DNA from: Prochlorothrix hollandica PCC 9006 = CALU 1027
GTDB lineage: Bacteria; Cyanobacteriota; Cyanobacteriia; Prochlorotrichales; Prochlorotrichaceae
Length of the DNA stretch: 37,843 nucleotides
Direction of reading: 5' to 3'
Assembly: GCF_000332315.1 (NCBI RefSeq)
Contig: NZ_KB235935.1
Coordinates: 118,549 to 156,391, forward strand
The notes beneath the pieces are model-generated. The model did not search any database, had not been told where the DNA came from, and saw only the letters and a program-made list of their open reading frames with translations. Position 1 is the first letter of the stretch. Each line of letters opens with the position of its first letter. Of the stretch, positions 15,907 through 24,841 are shown piece after piece. The translations under genes and the position numbers were made by a program.

Positions 15907-15935
15907 TTGACAGGGTTTCAGGGTTTCAGTAACAA
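15907..15935 (+). promoter_or_regulatory. Candidate promoter for the DUF4278 transcript
   Basis: A perfect -35 TTGACA (15907-15912) is followed after 17 bp by TAACAA (15930-15935), which matches three of six -10 positions. The 17-bp spacer itself contains GGGTTTCA twice. If used, the leader would be about 250 nt and would include the hairpin at 16023-16053. Confidence 0.35.
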
Positions 15936-16022
15936 TGAATACAGAAATCGTTCATCTCCCTGGGAATAAACCCACTATCACCAGCTTCAGACAGTGCCCA
16001 GGCAGGGTATCAACTTAAGCTG

Positions 16023-16053
16023 GGACAGTGGGGCACGGAGCGCCCCACTGTCC
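16023..16053 (+). other. Perfect 12-bp-stem hairpin in the DUF4278 leader
   Basis: GGACAGTGGGGC pairs exactly with GCCCCACTGTCC around the 7-nt loop ACGGAGC. No T-run follows. It could be a leader structure controlling the small gene 140 bp downstream, a processing site, or a terminator of the older transcript. Confidence 0.6.
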
Positions 16054-16193
16054 TGTTAATCTTGTCCCGCTTTAAGCGGTAAGCCCCCAGGCAGACGGAA
16101 GTAGGAAAGATAGAACTGGCTTTGTAGCTCTTTTCATTATCCGAAGGAACGCGCCCCATTCACGTTTTTAGCTCTTGTTTGGAGGCGAATCCC

Positions 16194-16355
16194 ATGACTT
16201 TAACGTTTCGTGGCCACGGCTACTCTACGCTCCCCGCTTTCCCCTATACCACCATCACTAAATACCGGGGTCATTTAACGGTGGTTCACCATGATCCTAC
16301 GATCGTGGACCCTGCTGCTTCTCACCCGATGAAGTACCGAGGTCGCTGGATTTAG
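16194..16355 (+). CDS. DUF4278 small protein
   Basis: ATG at 16194 opens a 53-codon frame ending at TAG 16353-16355. The product begins MTLTFRGHGYSTLP and ends KYRGRWI; this matches the cyanobacterial DUF4278 pattern, which starts with an L-T-Y/F-R-G phrase and closes with a K-Y-R-G phrase. A strong ribosome-binding site GGAGG (16181-16185) lies 8 bases before the ATG. A clear intrinsic terminator follows at 16452-16479, so this is a single-gene transcript. The function of the family is unknown. Confidence 0.85.
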   Translation: MTLTFRGHGYSTLPAFPYTTITKYRGHLTVVHHDPTIVDPAASHPMKYRGRWI

Positions 16356-16451
16356 TCGCCGTTGCTCTGCACTACAACTATTTTCCGGTCTGAGTTAACC
16401 CCAGGTTGTCGGTGTCTACGTTCTGGTCAGGTACTGGAGCAATGGAAATCT

Positions 16452-16479
16452 AAGGTGTTGCGATCGCAGCACCTTTTTT
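16452..16479 (+). terminator. Intrinsic terminator of the DUF4278 gene
   Basis: AAGGTGTTGCGATC and its partner arm GCAGCACCTT form a stem with one G-T wobble, centred on a TGCGATCGCA palindrome that includes a HIP1 octamer-like core, and are followed by six T. A HIP1-type site has thus been used as the tip of a terminator hairpin. Confidence 0.88.
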
Positions 16480-16520
16480 GATGGTTAGCGTGTAGTCGTT
16501 CCTATCTCCCCTCCCACCCC

Positions 16521-16669
16521 CCTGGGAGAGCCGACTTGTAGTCGGCTTTGGGTCGAGTAAAACTCGACAATCCCGTCCCCCTGGGAGAGCCGACTTGTAG
16601 TCGGCTTTGGGTCGAGTAAAACTCGACAATCCCGTCCCCCTGGGAGAGCCGACTTGTAGTCGGCTTTGG
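16521..16669. repeat. 59-bp palindromic repeat, two and a half copies
   Basis: Units start at 16521, 16580 and 16639. Each has CCTGGGAGAGCCGACTTGTA and its palindromic partner AGTCGGCT, then GTCGAGTAAAACTCGAC. The last unit is truncated after the first palindrome. Same family as 2497-2536. The units are nearly identical, so the amplification is recent. Confidence 0.9.
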
Positions 16670-16735
16670 CTGGTTTGACCTTCCGTAGCGTCTCTGCTCC
16701 CCGTCGTATTACCATCGCCCCATTCCCCTATCTCT

Positions 16736-18256
16736 GTGTCAGAACGACCCGTGTCAGAATTACCCGCAGACTTACCCGCAGACTTACCCGCCCCAGCATT
16801 ACCGCTTTCCCCCTTGCCCTTGGGGGTATCCGAGACCGCCTTTATTGATCCCCAGGGGGGCAACCGAGGGGCGATCGCCGCCCTGCTTCAAGATGCCCTG
16901 CACCTGCTGTTAGATCACAGCACCCAAGCGGCCCAGGGTTCTCCCCTGCCGCCTCTCCAGCCTTGGCAACTGCCCACCGCCATTCCGCAACAGGGCCAGG
17001 ATCCAGCCCTATTGTTCCACCATCTGCAAAGCCTGATGGCCCAGTCCATGAACCCCGCCCATCCCGGTTATCTGGGCCACATGGATCCCCCCGCCACAAC
17101 CCTGTCCCTGGTGGGGGATCTGCTGGCGGCGGTTCTCAATAACAATATGCTGGCGGTGGAAATGTCCCCGGTGTTTTCCCGGTTAGAGCCGTTGGTTTTG
17201 CAGGAGCTGGCCCAGGGGTTTGGGTTCGGTGCGGGATCGGGGGGCTTATTGCTCAGTGGGGGCACCCTGGCCAATCTCCAAGCCTTGACCGTGGCCCGCA
17301 ATGTCCAACTGCCCCCAGTGAGAACCCAGGGCTTGGGGGCAGCGGGGCGACCGGTGGTGTTGGCTTCGGCGGTGGCCCATACCTCTTGGCGCAAGGCGAC
17401 CATGGTGTTGGGTCTGGGATCGGAGGCGTTGATCCCTGTGGCCACTAATGACGAGTCCCAGATGGATCTGGGGGATTTGGAACGGCAATATCAGGGGGCG
17501 ATCGCCGCCGGACAGCGGCCCTTTGCCCTGGTGGCCACCGCTGGCACCACCGTCACGGGCAACATTGATCCCCTGCCGGCCTTGGCGGCCTTTGCCCAGG
17601 CCCAGGGGCTATGGTTCCATGTGGATGCGGCCTATGGGGGGGCGTTGATCTTTTCCCCGGAACAGCGGCACCGGTTGCAGGGTATTGATCAGGCGGATTC
17701 CATTACCTTTAATCCCCAAAAATGGCTTTATGTCACTAAAACCTGCGCCATGGTGCTGTTTCGCCAGATGGATCGGTTACAGGAAGCGTTTCACATTGCG
17801 GCTCCCTACATGGGCCGGGATGGGGATTGGCGCAATTTGGGGGAGGTGTCGGTGCAGGGGACGCGCCATGTGGATATTCTCAAGCTCTGGCTCTCCTTGC
17901 AGCACTTGGGGCACCAGGGCTATGGGGCGCTGATTGCGGCTAGTTATGACCTGACGGACTATCTCCGGCGGGGGCTGGAGCAGCGATCGTTCCTCCACTT
18001 GGCCAGTGGGCCGGAGCTGAATATTCTTTGTTTCCGGGGGCAACCCCAGGGCTTGGATCCGGCGGTTTGGGATGATTGGAACCGGAACTTACAACAATTC
18101 CTGTTGAAGGAGGCGGATTGTTTCCTGTCGCTGCCCCTATACCGAGGTTCCCTCTGGCTGAAGGTGGTGCTCTTAAATCCCCACTGCGATCGGGCCATCC
18201 TCGATCGGTTGTTGGCGGGGATCGATCGCTATGCCGCCTTAACCCTGCCATCCTAG
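16736..18256 (+). CDS. Group II pyridoxal-phosphate-dependent decarboxylase
   Basis: The fold-type I PLP enzyme is related to diaminobutyrate/aromatic-L-amino-acid/glutamate decarboxylases. Seen: AHPGYLGHMDPPATTLS (substrate-side block), SGGTLANLQAL (phosphate binding), FHVDAAYGGAL with the cofactor-binding Asp297, and the Schiff-base lysine K329 in FNPQKWLYV. Most relatives have His before the lysine; here it is Gln328. The substrate cannot be told from sequence. The start is GTG at 16736 (506 residues), with another GTG in frame at 16751; the first 27 residues are a Pro/Leu-rich repeat (LPADLPADLPAP) and may not be part of the fold. It meets the AAA_35-WD40 gene tail to tail, 19 bp apart. 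Confidence 0.88.
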   Translation: MSERPVSELPADLPADLPAPALPLSPLPLGVSETAFIDPQGGNRGAIAALLQDALHLLLDHSTQAAQGSPLPPLQPWQLPTAIPQQGQDPALLFHHLQSLMAQSMNPAHPGYLGHMDPPATTLSLVGDLLAAVLNNNMLAVEMSPVFSRLEPLVLQELAQGFGFGAGSGGLLLSGGTLANLQALTVARNVQLPPVRTQGLGAAGRPVVLASAVAHTSWRKATMVLGLGSEALIPVATNDESQMDLGDLERQYQGAIAAGQRPFALVATAGTTVTGNIDPLPALAAFAQAQGLWFHVDAAYGGALIFSPEQRHRLQGIDQADSITFNPQKWLYVTKTCAMVLFRQMDRLQEAFHIAAPYMGRDGDWRNLGEVSVQGTRHVDILKLWLSLQHLGHQGYGALIAASYDLTDYLRRGLEQRSFLHLASGPELNILCFRGQPQGLDPAVWDDWNRNLQQFLLKEADCFLSLPLYRGSLWLKVVLLNPHCDRAILDRLLAGIDRYAALTLPS

Positions 18257-18275
18257 GCTGCTGTGGCCCGGAATC

Positions 18276-21200
18276 CTAAAAGGGCCGATCGTAACAGAGA
18301 CCGCGATCGCGATCCAAAAGGCCAGTGGTGGGGTTATGGAGATAGAGCTGTAGCCAGTCACAACTGCGCTGGAGCAGGTGGGGGAGATCCAGGTTGGCGA
18401 TCGGCCACAAACGCACCATCCCATCCTCCGAGGCCGTGGCTAGGATCTGACCATCGGGACTGAAGCTGACCCCAAACAGCCGTTTTTGTTGATTTTGGAA
18501 CTCTGCCACCTGGCGGCCCCGCAGATCCCAGAGCCGCAGGGTGCCGTCCTCCGAGGCGGTGGCCAGCCATTGACCATCGGGACTAAAGCTCACCCCCCGC
18601 ACTGCCCCCAGATGTCCTTCCAGGATCAGGCGTTGGTTGCCCTGCAAATCCCAGATCCGTGCGGTGCCATCATCGGACACCGTGGCTAAGCGCTGACCCT
18701 GGGGACTAAATTGCACATCCCAGACCCGACTTTGGTGGCCATTCAACACCGCCAGTTCTTTGCCCGTTAGATCCCAGAGCCGTACCGTTTGATCGGCGGA
18801 GGCGGTGGCAATGCGATCGCCCTGGGGATTAAAGGTCACGCTCCACACCGGTCCCTGGTGTCCCCGCAACACCGCCAGCCGCTGTCCTTGGAGAGTCCAG
18901 AGTTGGGCCGTGGCATCACTGGAGGCGGTGACCACATACTGCTCCGTGGGGTCGATGCTAACTCCAAACACTTCCCCCTGGTGCCCCTGGAGCACTTGGA
19001 GCAACTGGCCTCCCCCGTTCCAGAGGCGGGCCGTGTGATCTCCGGAGGCGGTGGCGATGTAGTGGCCCTTGGCGCTGATGTGGATCCGCCACAGGGGTCC
19101 CTGGTGGTCCCGGAGTTGGATTTGTTCCTGGCCCGATCGATCCCAGATGCGCCCCACTCCATCACTGGAGGCGGTGGCAAGGCCGCGCCCATCGGGGCTA
19201 AATTGCACCCCCAACACGTTATTCCTATGGCTCAGGGTTTGCACGGCTCCCTTGGGTTCCAGGTTCCAGAGTCTGACGGTGTGATCGTTGGAGGCGGTGA
19301 TCAACCAGGGTTCTGCTGCCTGGGATTGGGGGCTGACGGTTGTCTTCGAGGTGGCGTTGGCGGTGGTATCGGCTGCATCGGGGGGGGTGGTCAGGGGGGG
19401 CGGGTTGGGTCGGAAGCGCACTGACTCTACCCAATCCTGATGGCCTGGGAGCGTGGCTAAGGGTTCCCCCGTCTGGCTCCAAAGGCGCACGGTGCGATCG
19501 GCGGATGCTGAGGCCAGGATCCGCCCTGGGGTTTGGGGAAAAGCGCCGCGATCGGGACTAAAGGCCACACTTAACACCGGGTTCCGATGTCCCACCCAGG
19601 TCCGCACCAGTTGCCCCCTTGGGGTCCACAGCTTAATGCTGCCATCCTCCCCCCCGGTGGCCAGCCGTGCCTCCCCATCGGTTACCCCCCCCATCCAGGC
19701 CACGGCAGCGATACGTCCCTGTTTTCCATCCCAGCTCAGGGGGCGATCGCGCCCCGTCTCGTTCCCCATCTCGTTCCCCATCTCGTTCCCCATCTCGTTC
19801 CCCATCTGGATCCCGACGTTCCCTCGCCAGACTTGCACTAACCCCGCCCCCCCCACGGCCACTAACCCTAAACCATCCTCGCTCCACGCCAGTTCTGTCA
19901 CACTACTGCTTAAGGATCCCAAGGTTTGCCGCCGTTGCCCCTGGCGATCCCACAACACCACCTCTCCCCCTAGGGTGGCGGTGGCCAAGGTTGCTTTAGG
20001 GTCTAGGGTGCCTGGGTCTAGGGTGCCTGGGTCTGGGGTGCCTGGGTCTGGGGTGCTGTCTAGGTTGGGCGTGTCTAGGTTGGGGGTGTCTGGGGTGTCT
20101 GGGGTGTCTGGGGTGCCTAGATTTGGGGATGGGACCCCTGGGCGAAAAGCAACCCCCGTCACCGGTTGCGGGTGGGTCAATATCCCCAGTAATTGGCCCT
20201 GGGGATTCCACAGCCGCACAGTGCCATCCTGGGATCCTGTGGCCACCTGGCTGCCATCGGGGGCATAGGCTACGGTCTCCACAGCCCCCCCATGACCGTC
20301 GAGATCCGCCTGTTGTTGCCCTTGCAGGGTCCAGAGCCGCGCCGTGCCGTCCCGTGCCCCCGTGACGATCTGGTGTCCGAGGGGGGAAAAATCCGCCGCC
20401 AGCACCGCCCCCCGGTGGCCTCGAATTTGGTTCAGTTCCCGTACATTGTTGAGGATTTGTTGCAGGGCGAGGAGGGGGCTAAGGGTGGGATAGCGGGTCA
20501 ACGGGGAGTTTTGGGGCACCTGATCGGCCATGGTGCGGGCCGATCGCACCGCCAGCAGCAGGGACTCCAGTTGCTTAAAGTCAAACTGTTGCAACGCCTG
20601 TTGGGTTTGCCGTTCAATTTGGGTCACTTGCTGGGCCTGTCGCACGCCATAGCCCGCCCACAATACCCCCATGGCCGCCATGGCCACCATGGCCAGCAGG
20701 GTTCCAAAGCCCCGATAAACCGTGCGTTTCGCCTGTTCCTGGGCCTGGGCTAAAATGCGCTGTCCTTCTGCTTCCTGACACCGGGCCAAAAACCGGTAGT
20801 CCCCATGGCTCACTTGTTTATCCGCTGCCCAGCGTTGGGCCAGTTGCAACTGGTTGCCCCCCAGCAGGTGCTCTGGATTTTGGCCCTGACTGGCTACCCA
20901 TTGGCGGAGGGCTTGGCCGTAGAAATCGGGCCTGAGGTTGGTCAGACTATCTTGAACCCACGGTAGGTCAAAGACCTGGGCATAAATTTGGTTATAAACC
21001 CGTAACTGGCCCTGGTGTTGCATCACCAGCCCCGATAGTCGCAATTCTCGTTGTTCCAAGCTGTCATCGGACCAGATGCTGCCTTGGCTCAAAATCTCGC
21101 CATAGAGTTCCAGCAGCTTGACGGCGCGGGATTCATTGAGCAAGAGGCGATCGCGGATGGTGCGCAAATGTTGGGGTTCATCGCGGCTTTCCCAGTTGGC

Positions 21201-22103
21201 CATCAGCCGCCGTTGGATCAGGTCAGCAACCCAGGGGGCTGCGCTGATGGCGGCAGCGTGGGGAGGGCCACCCTGGCTATTCCTGGCCCTAGGTTCAGCC
21301 GTCACCGCTGCTAGCTCCTGGGCGACCCATTGACAAACCTTTTGGGTCAAAAAGGGTTGCCCCCCCGTCCAGGCCAGCACCGCCCGCCCCAGCTCATCGG
21401 CCAGCAGCGGATCACAGGGCCACCCCGCCGTTAAGGGTTGGATCTCCGCTGGCTGGAATCCCGTCAGTTCAATGGCTTGGCCAATGTTAAAGGGGGTTCG
21501 GCTTTTATCCTGGATTAAGCTGGCAGGGGCGGCTACTCCCAGTAACACAAAGGCGAGGCGTTGATAGGCGGGGCGATCGCTGCGGCGGTTGTAGCAGGCG
21601 CGAATAATGGCAAAAAAATCATCCTTGAAGGGCAACCGCAAAATACTGTCGATTTCATCCACAAACAGAACAATGGGACCGGTAATCTCCACCAGCAGCA
21701 CCGTTTCAATAAACTCGCTGAAGCGCTGCACCGGGGACAGGAGATCCCGATCGGCCCACCACGATCGCAGGGGCACGCGATCGCTCAATCCCAAGCTAAA
21801 CACCACACTGCGGATAAACCCGGCATACCAGTTCTGGGGGGTAATCTGCTGGCTACCAATTTGACTTAATTCAATGGCAACACAGGTCACCCCTTCCCGT
21901 TGCAAGCGCCCCATGGTGCGCACCCGCAAGCTAGATTTACCCATCTGGCGGGAGTTCAGCACATAGCAAAATTCCCCCGATCGCAGTTTCTGGTATAAAT
22001 CCTCATCCCCCTGCCGTTGCACATAGGTGGGAGCATCGGCGGGCAAACTGCCCCCCACTTGATAGTCATCGGATGATGGTGCAGTAGACGAAAAAAGAAC
22101 CAT
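18276..22103 (-). CDS. AAA_35 NTPase fused to 14 WD40 repeats
   Basis: This is a cyanobacteria-type signalling hub. Residues 10-350 form an AAA_35-like NTPase with Walker A around RQMGKSS (Lys56) and Walker [15 protein letters not shown]-terminal lid region follows (about 350-450), then a hydrophobic segment, [20 protein letters not shown] (about 470-489), that could be a membrane anchor, a helical linker, and WD40 repeats from about 560 to 1245. I count fourteen units ending in RLW or similar, enough for two seven-bladed propellers. Repeat 3 carries an expanded [10 protein letters not shown] linker (nucleotides about 20005-20115) and a linker between repeats 4 and 5 carries NEMG repeats (about 19765-19810). 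The C-terminus ([11 protein letters not shown]) is typical of these proteins. Partners are unknown. The start ATG at 22101-22103 fits the family. Confidence 0.93.
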   Translation of the reverse strand: MVLFSSTAPSSDDYQVGGSLPADAPTYVQRQGDEDLYQKLRSGEFCYVLNSRQMGKSSLRVRTMGRLQREGVTCVAIELSQIGSQQITPQNWYAGFIRSVVFSLGLSDRVPLRSWWADRDLLSPVQRFSEFIETVLLVEITGPIVLFVDEIDSILRLPFKDDFFAIIRACYNRRSDRPAYQRLAFVLLGVAAPASLIQDKSRTPFNIGQAIELTGFQPAEIQPLTAGWPCDPLLADELGRAVLAWTGGQPFLTQKVCQWVAQELAAVTAEPRARNSQGGPPHAAAISAAPWVADLIQRRLMANWESRDEPQHLRTIRDRLLLNESRAVKLLELYGEILSQGSIWSDDSLEQRELRLSGLVMQHQGQLRVYNQIYAQVFDLPWVQDSLTNLRPDFYGQALRQWVASQGQNPEHLLGGNQLQLAQRWAADKQVSHGDYRFLARCQEAEGQRILAQAQEQAKRTVYRGFGTLLAMVAMAAMGVLWAGYGVRQAQQVTQIERQTQQALQQFDFKQLESLLLAVRSARTMADQVPQNSPLTRYPTLSPLLALQQILNNVRELNQIRGHRGAVLAADFSPLGHQIVTGARDGTARLWTLQGQQQADLDGHGGAVETVAYAPDGSQVATGSQDGTVRLWNPQGQLLGILTHPQPVTGVAFRPGVPSPNLGTPDTPDTPDTPNLDTPNLDSTPDPGTPDPGTLDPGTLDPKATLATATLGGEVVLWDRQGQRRQTLGSLSSSVTELAWSEDGLGLVAVGGAGLVQVWRGNVGIQMGNEMGNEMGNEMGNETGRDRPLSWDGKQGRIAAVAWMGGVTDGEARLATGGEDGSIKLWTPRGQLVRTWVGHRNPVLSVAFSPDRGAFPQTPGRILASASADRTVRLWSQTGEPLATLPGHQDWVESVRFRPNPPPLTTPPDAADTTANATSKTTVSPQSQAAEPWLITASNDHTVRLWNLEPKGAVQTLSHRNNVLGVQFSPDGRGLATASSDGVGRIWDRSGQEQIQLRDHQGPLWRIHISAKGHYIATASGDHTARLWNGGGQLLQVLQGHQGEVFGVSIDPTEQYVVTASSDATAQLWTLQGQRLAVLRGHQGPVWSVTFNPQGDRIATASADQTVRLWDLTGKELAVLNGHQSRVWDVQFSPQGQRLATVSDDGTARIWDLQGNQRLILEGHLGAVRGVSFSPDGQWLATASEDGTLRLWDLRGRQVAEFQNQQKRLFGVSFSPDGQILATASEDGMVRLWPIANLDLPHLLQRSCDWLQLYLHNPTTGLLDRDRGLCYDRPF

Positions 22104-22319
22104 ACGCCCTGGTGTCCTGGAATCCTGAGGGGATAGGTTTTACCGCGATCGTCCTAATTGTATGGTTAAGCACTGAAACCCTTGCAGTGCAGCCATCTGC
22201 TAGCTAACTGATCACAGTCCCTAATGTAACCGTTAGTTTTTCCTTCTCCGTCTCCCATCTTGCTGTCAGCACCCCCTGGAATTGGCCCAGCCCTTGGGTA
22301 AAATTCTTGGGCAACAGGA

Positions 22320-22414
22320 GGGCACCTCGATTAATTGGGTTGGGCGGAGCCGCCCGCCACAACCCCTATTCTTGCGTTGGTACAGGGGCGAGAATTTGGA
22401 TTTTTCGAGGTGCC
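22320..22414. mobile_element. 95-bp MITE-like element with candidate 5-bp target duplication
   Basis: The left end GGGCACCTCGA pairs with the right end TCGAGGTGCC as a terminal inverted repeat, and CAGGA directly flanks both sides (22315-22319 and 22415-22419). The left half contains a nested inverted repeat around GGGCGGAGCCGCCC. The right half, from ATTCTTGCGT to GAGGTGCCC, recurs at 24663-24711. It has no ORF. The transposase family is not evident. Confidence 0.65.
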
Positions 22415-22546
22415 CAGGAATTTTAGGCGGATGTTCAGATGGGTTTAGTGAAAAAATGTCAGCATCACACAGCATGGGTACGGTGGCTGTCAACCATAGG
22501 CTGTTGCCATCAAGCAGAGTGACCCCTTCCTCTGTGGGGGGTGTAG

Positions 22547-22610
22547 CAGTTCTGGGGTAACAGTTCTGGGGTAACAGTTCTGGGGTAACAGTTCTGGGGT
22601 AACAGTTCTG
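22547..22610. repeat. 14-bp tandem repeat, four to five copies
   Basis: CAGTTCTGGGGTAA is repeated at exact 14-bp steps (22547, 22561, 22575, 22589), with a last partial copy at 22603. It lies 70 bp upstream of the next gene. Confidence 0.9.
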
Positions 22611-22681
22611 TTGACAGAGGTTGAGGGCCGATAGACTGGAGTCCATGGGGCCGCGTTTGGAATCAGTGGGAGATTGAATCA

Positions 22682-23617
22682 ATGTATAACTACACCCTCA
22701 CCCTGAGTAGTCTGGAACTCAATCAGCTACTCAAAATCCTCTATTACCAAGAGGTTATTCCGGATCAATCCGCCATTAGTCTGATTGCGCACATTAACAA
22801 AATTCTGCAACAGCAGGGAGCCATGCGATCGCTCCCTGATCCTGAGTCCTATTCCCAGGATAGCCAAGCCTTGGAAACCATGGCGGCGGAAATCTATCAC
22901 CGCTATCGGGAGAATCGCACCCCCGTCTCTGATACGGGGACGGGGCACCATAGCCACCAATCTACTAGGTCTAGCCCTGGGGAGGACTCTTCCCTGGTGG
23001 CCGTTTCTAGTCTTGATCTGGTGTACCAGCAGGATTCGGGGAACGGGAAGCTGGTTCCCAACGCTTCCGGAAGTCACGATCAGGTGCTCAGTAGCATTGC
23101 TTATTCCCTGGAGCGCATGGCCACCTATTTTGGCCAGCAGAATCCCCTGGGCTTCAGTCAGGATCCCCTGTGGCGTGTCATCTATTGCGATGGAGTAGAG
23201 GGGGCTACCTGGTATTACCGGGATGAGCTGCAACGGCCTGTCTTGATTCCCACCCCTGTTTTAACCTGCAAGGTGCAGCGTCTAGAATTTTGCCAACGGC
23301 AACAGAGTTGGAAAATGCAACTGTATGCCATGGGCGATCGGCCCTATTGCCTGGAAAGTAACTATGACAGTTCCTTCAGTAAGGCGCTACTACTAGCACT
23401 GGCCAGCCTCACCCCCACTCAACTCCAACGTCCCCTTGCCATTGAGTCCTTCCCCATTGCCAATGCCTCAAACCTCACCTGTCGTGTGTATAGTAACGGC
23501 AGCCAAGTGACCCACCGCTTTGGATCCAATCCCCAATGGCGAGATGTGGCAGGGCAAGCCATGGCCAATATTGAGGCCAGTCAAGGGGCAAAACTGGCTG
23601 CCACCGCCACCGCTTAG
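22682..23617 (+). CDS. Conserved-looking protein of unknown function
   Basis: I do not recognise this 311-residue product. The N-terminus (residues 1-45, YTLTLSSLELNQLLKILYY and a following helix) looks like a small helical domain. A polar, poorly ordered linker of about 75 residues follows (GTGHHSHQSTRSSPGED). The C-terminal half (about 145-300) looks like a mixed alpha/beta domain with DGVEGATWYYRDEL, KMQLYAMGDRPY and a closing helix (DVAGQAMANIEAS). There is no signal peptide or membrane segment. Composition and codon use match neighbours, and a long frame of this type is unlikely by chance. It meets hemB tail to tail, with two bases between the stop codons. Confidence 0.82.
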   Translation: MYNYTLTLSSLELNQLLKILYYQEVIPDQSAISLIAHINKILQQQGAMRSLPDPESYSQDSQALETMAAEIYHRYRENRTPVSDTGTGHHSHQSTRSSPGEDSSLVAVSSLDLVYQQDSGNGKLVPNASGSHDQVLSSIAYSLERMATYFGQQNPLGFSQDPLWRVIYCDGVEGATWYYRDELQRPVLIPTPVLTCKVQRLEFCQRQQSWKMQLYAMGDRPYCLESNYDSSFSKALLLALASLTPTQLQRPLAIESFPIANASNLTCRVYSNGSQVTHRFGSNPQWRDVAGQAMANIEASQGAKLAATATA

Positions 23618-23619
23618 GT

Positions 23620-24603
23620 TTACCGTTGCAACCAGTGGGCTGCATCCTTGGCATGGTAGGTCAGAATCAAGTCAGCCCCAGCCCGCTTGAAGCTGGTGAG
23701 GGTTTCCAGCACCACCCGCTCTTCATCAATCCAGTCATTGAGGGCAGCAGCTTTGACCATGGCATATTCCCCGGACACGTTATAGGCAGCGACGGGGACA
23801 TTAGTGGCCTGTTTAATGCGCCAAATGATATCCATGTAGGACAGGGCAGGCTTGACCATTACCATGTCTGCCCCTTCAGCAATGTCTAATTCCACTTCTT
23901 TGAGGGCTTCGCGGCTATTGCCGGGATCCATCTGGTAGGTGCGACGATCGCCAAATTGGGGCGTAGACTCTGCTGCATCCCGGAAGGGACCATAGTAGGC
24001 GGAGGCATACTTGGCGGCGTAGGACAAAATGGGGGTGTTCTCAAAGCCTGCCCCATCCAAGGCTTCCCGAATGGTCATCACAAAGCCATCCATCATCCCG
24101 GAGGGGGCAATAATGTCGGCTCCGGCCTGGGCTTGGGAAATGGCGGTTTTCTTGAGGAGTTCCAGGGTGGGGTCATTGAGGACTCGCCCCGACAGATCCC
24201 CCACCTCCAAGTAGCCGCAATGGCCATGGCTGGTGTATTCACAGAGGCAGGTGTCAGCGATGACCACCAGATCGGGCACGGCAGCTTTAACGGCGCTGGC
24301 AGCTTTTTGGACGATGCCGCAGTCATGCCATGCTCCCGTGGCTTCATTGTCTTTGGTGTCGGGGATGCCAAATAAAATAATGGAGGGAATGCCCAAGTCG
24401 TAGACGGCTTTGGCTTCGTCCACAATTTTGTCCACGGATAGTTGATAGACTCCCGGCATCGATCGAACTTCCTGGGCAACGCTGTTCCCAGGGACTGCAA
24501 ACAGGGGATAAATCAGATCCTTGGGGGTTAGGGTCGTTTCCCGCACCATTTGACGTAGCAGGTCGGTGTTGCGGAGGCGGCGGGGTCGGTGGGTTGGGAA
24601 CAT
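23620..24603 (-). CDS. hemB: Porphobilinogen synthase (delta-aminolevulinic acid dehydratase)
   Basis: It condenses two 5-aminolevulinate molecules to porphobilinogen, the first pyrrole of haem, chlorophyll and bilins. Both active-site lysines are visible, in [19 protein letters not shown] and in [12 protein letters not shown]. The metal site reads [15 protein letters not shown], the cysteine-rich zinc-type pattern rather than the aspartate-rich magnesium-type of plants. I start it at ATG 24601-24603 ([11 protein letters not shown], 327 residues), the usual N-terminus; an upstream ATG at 24657 would add 18 residues. It is divergent from argF, with a 238-bp gap. Within the window it relates to cobA by pathway, not by operon. 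Confidence 0.96.
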   Translation of the reverse strand: MFPTHRPRRLRNTDLLRQMVRETTLTPKDLIYPLFAVPGNSVAQEVRSMPGVYQLSVDKIVDEAKAVYDLGIPSIILFGIPDTKDNEATGAWHDCGIVQKAASAVKAAVPDLVVIADTCLCEYTSHGHCGYLEVGDLSGRVLNDPTLELLKKTAISQAQAGADIIAPSGMMDGFVMTIREALDGAGFENTPILSYAAKYASAYYGPFRDAAESTPQFGDRRTYQMDPGNSREALKEVELDIAEGADMVMVKPALSYMDIIWRIKQATNVPVAAYNVSGEYAMVKAAALNDWIDEERVVLETLTSFKRAGADLILTYHAKDAAHWLQR

Positions 24604-24662
24604 AGATGGTGGTGAAGGGTGAAGGGTATGGGTGATTAACGAAACCGATCGGGCCAATAACC

Positions 24663-24711
24663 TCTTCTTGCGTGGGTCACTGGACGAAAATTTGAATTTT
24701 TTGAGGTGCCC
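24663..24711. repeat. Partial copy of the 22320-22414 element
   Basis: The stretch from CTCTTCTTGCGTGGGT to TTTTTTGAGGTGCCC matches the right half of the element at 22320-22414, ending with the same terminal repeat. I see no left terminal repeat, so it is a truncated or solo-end copy. It lies in the hemB-argF divergent gap and may carry part of the hemB promoter. Confidence 0.6.
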
Positions 24712-24841
24712 CCCAGAACAAAAGTTTAGGGGTTTAGGGAAGGGGGAGAATCGTTTATTACATAACGTTTATCAAGTAACATTCTGTTAACTGCCAGGGG
24801 CCACATCGGCAGTTAACCATTGCACACTGATTGAAGGCACC

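Larger units (their letters stand above)
15499..16193. other. Long intergenic region between divergent genes
   Basis: No gene is supported. It separates uppP (minus) from the DUF4278 gene (plus) and so should hold both promoters. It contains a 15-bp-stem inverted repeat at 15643-15692, a promoter-like pair at 15907-15935, and a perfect 12-bp-stem hairpin at 16023-16053. A long leader for the DUF4278 transcript is possible. Confidence 0.5.
16356..16735. other. Intergenic gap: terminator plus repeat array
   Basis: It holds the intrinsic terminator of the DUF4278 gene and the 59-bp palindromic repeat array that ends 66 bp before the decarboxylase start. The long minus-strand frame across the array is a product of the repeats. 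Confidence 0.7.
22104..22681. other. Divergent intergenic region with MITE-like element
   Basis: No gene is supported. It holds the promoters for the AAA_35-WD40 gene (minus) and the unknown gene (plus), a 95-bp MITE-like element (22320-22414) and a 14-bp tandem repeat (22547-22610). Confidence 0.6.

Noticed and set aside
16521-16669. CRISPR array from regularly spaced repeats
   Set aside because: The units are contiguous, with no variable spacers; the whole 59 bp is repeated. The same holds for the 89-bp array at 8771-9075. No cas gene is present.
16450-16863. A 137-codon minus-strand frame with KADYKSALPGG repeats
   Set aside because: It is the translation of the 59-bp palindromic repeats and overlaps a terminator and the decarboxylase start.
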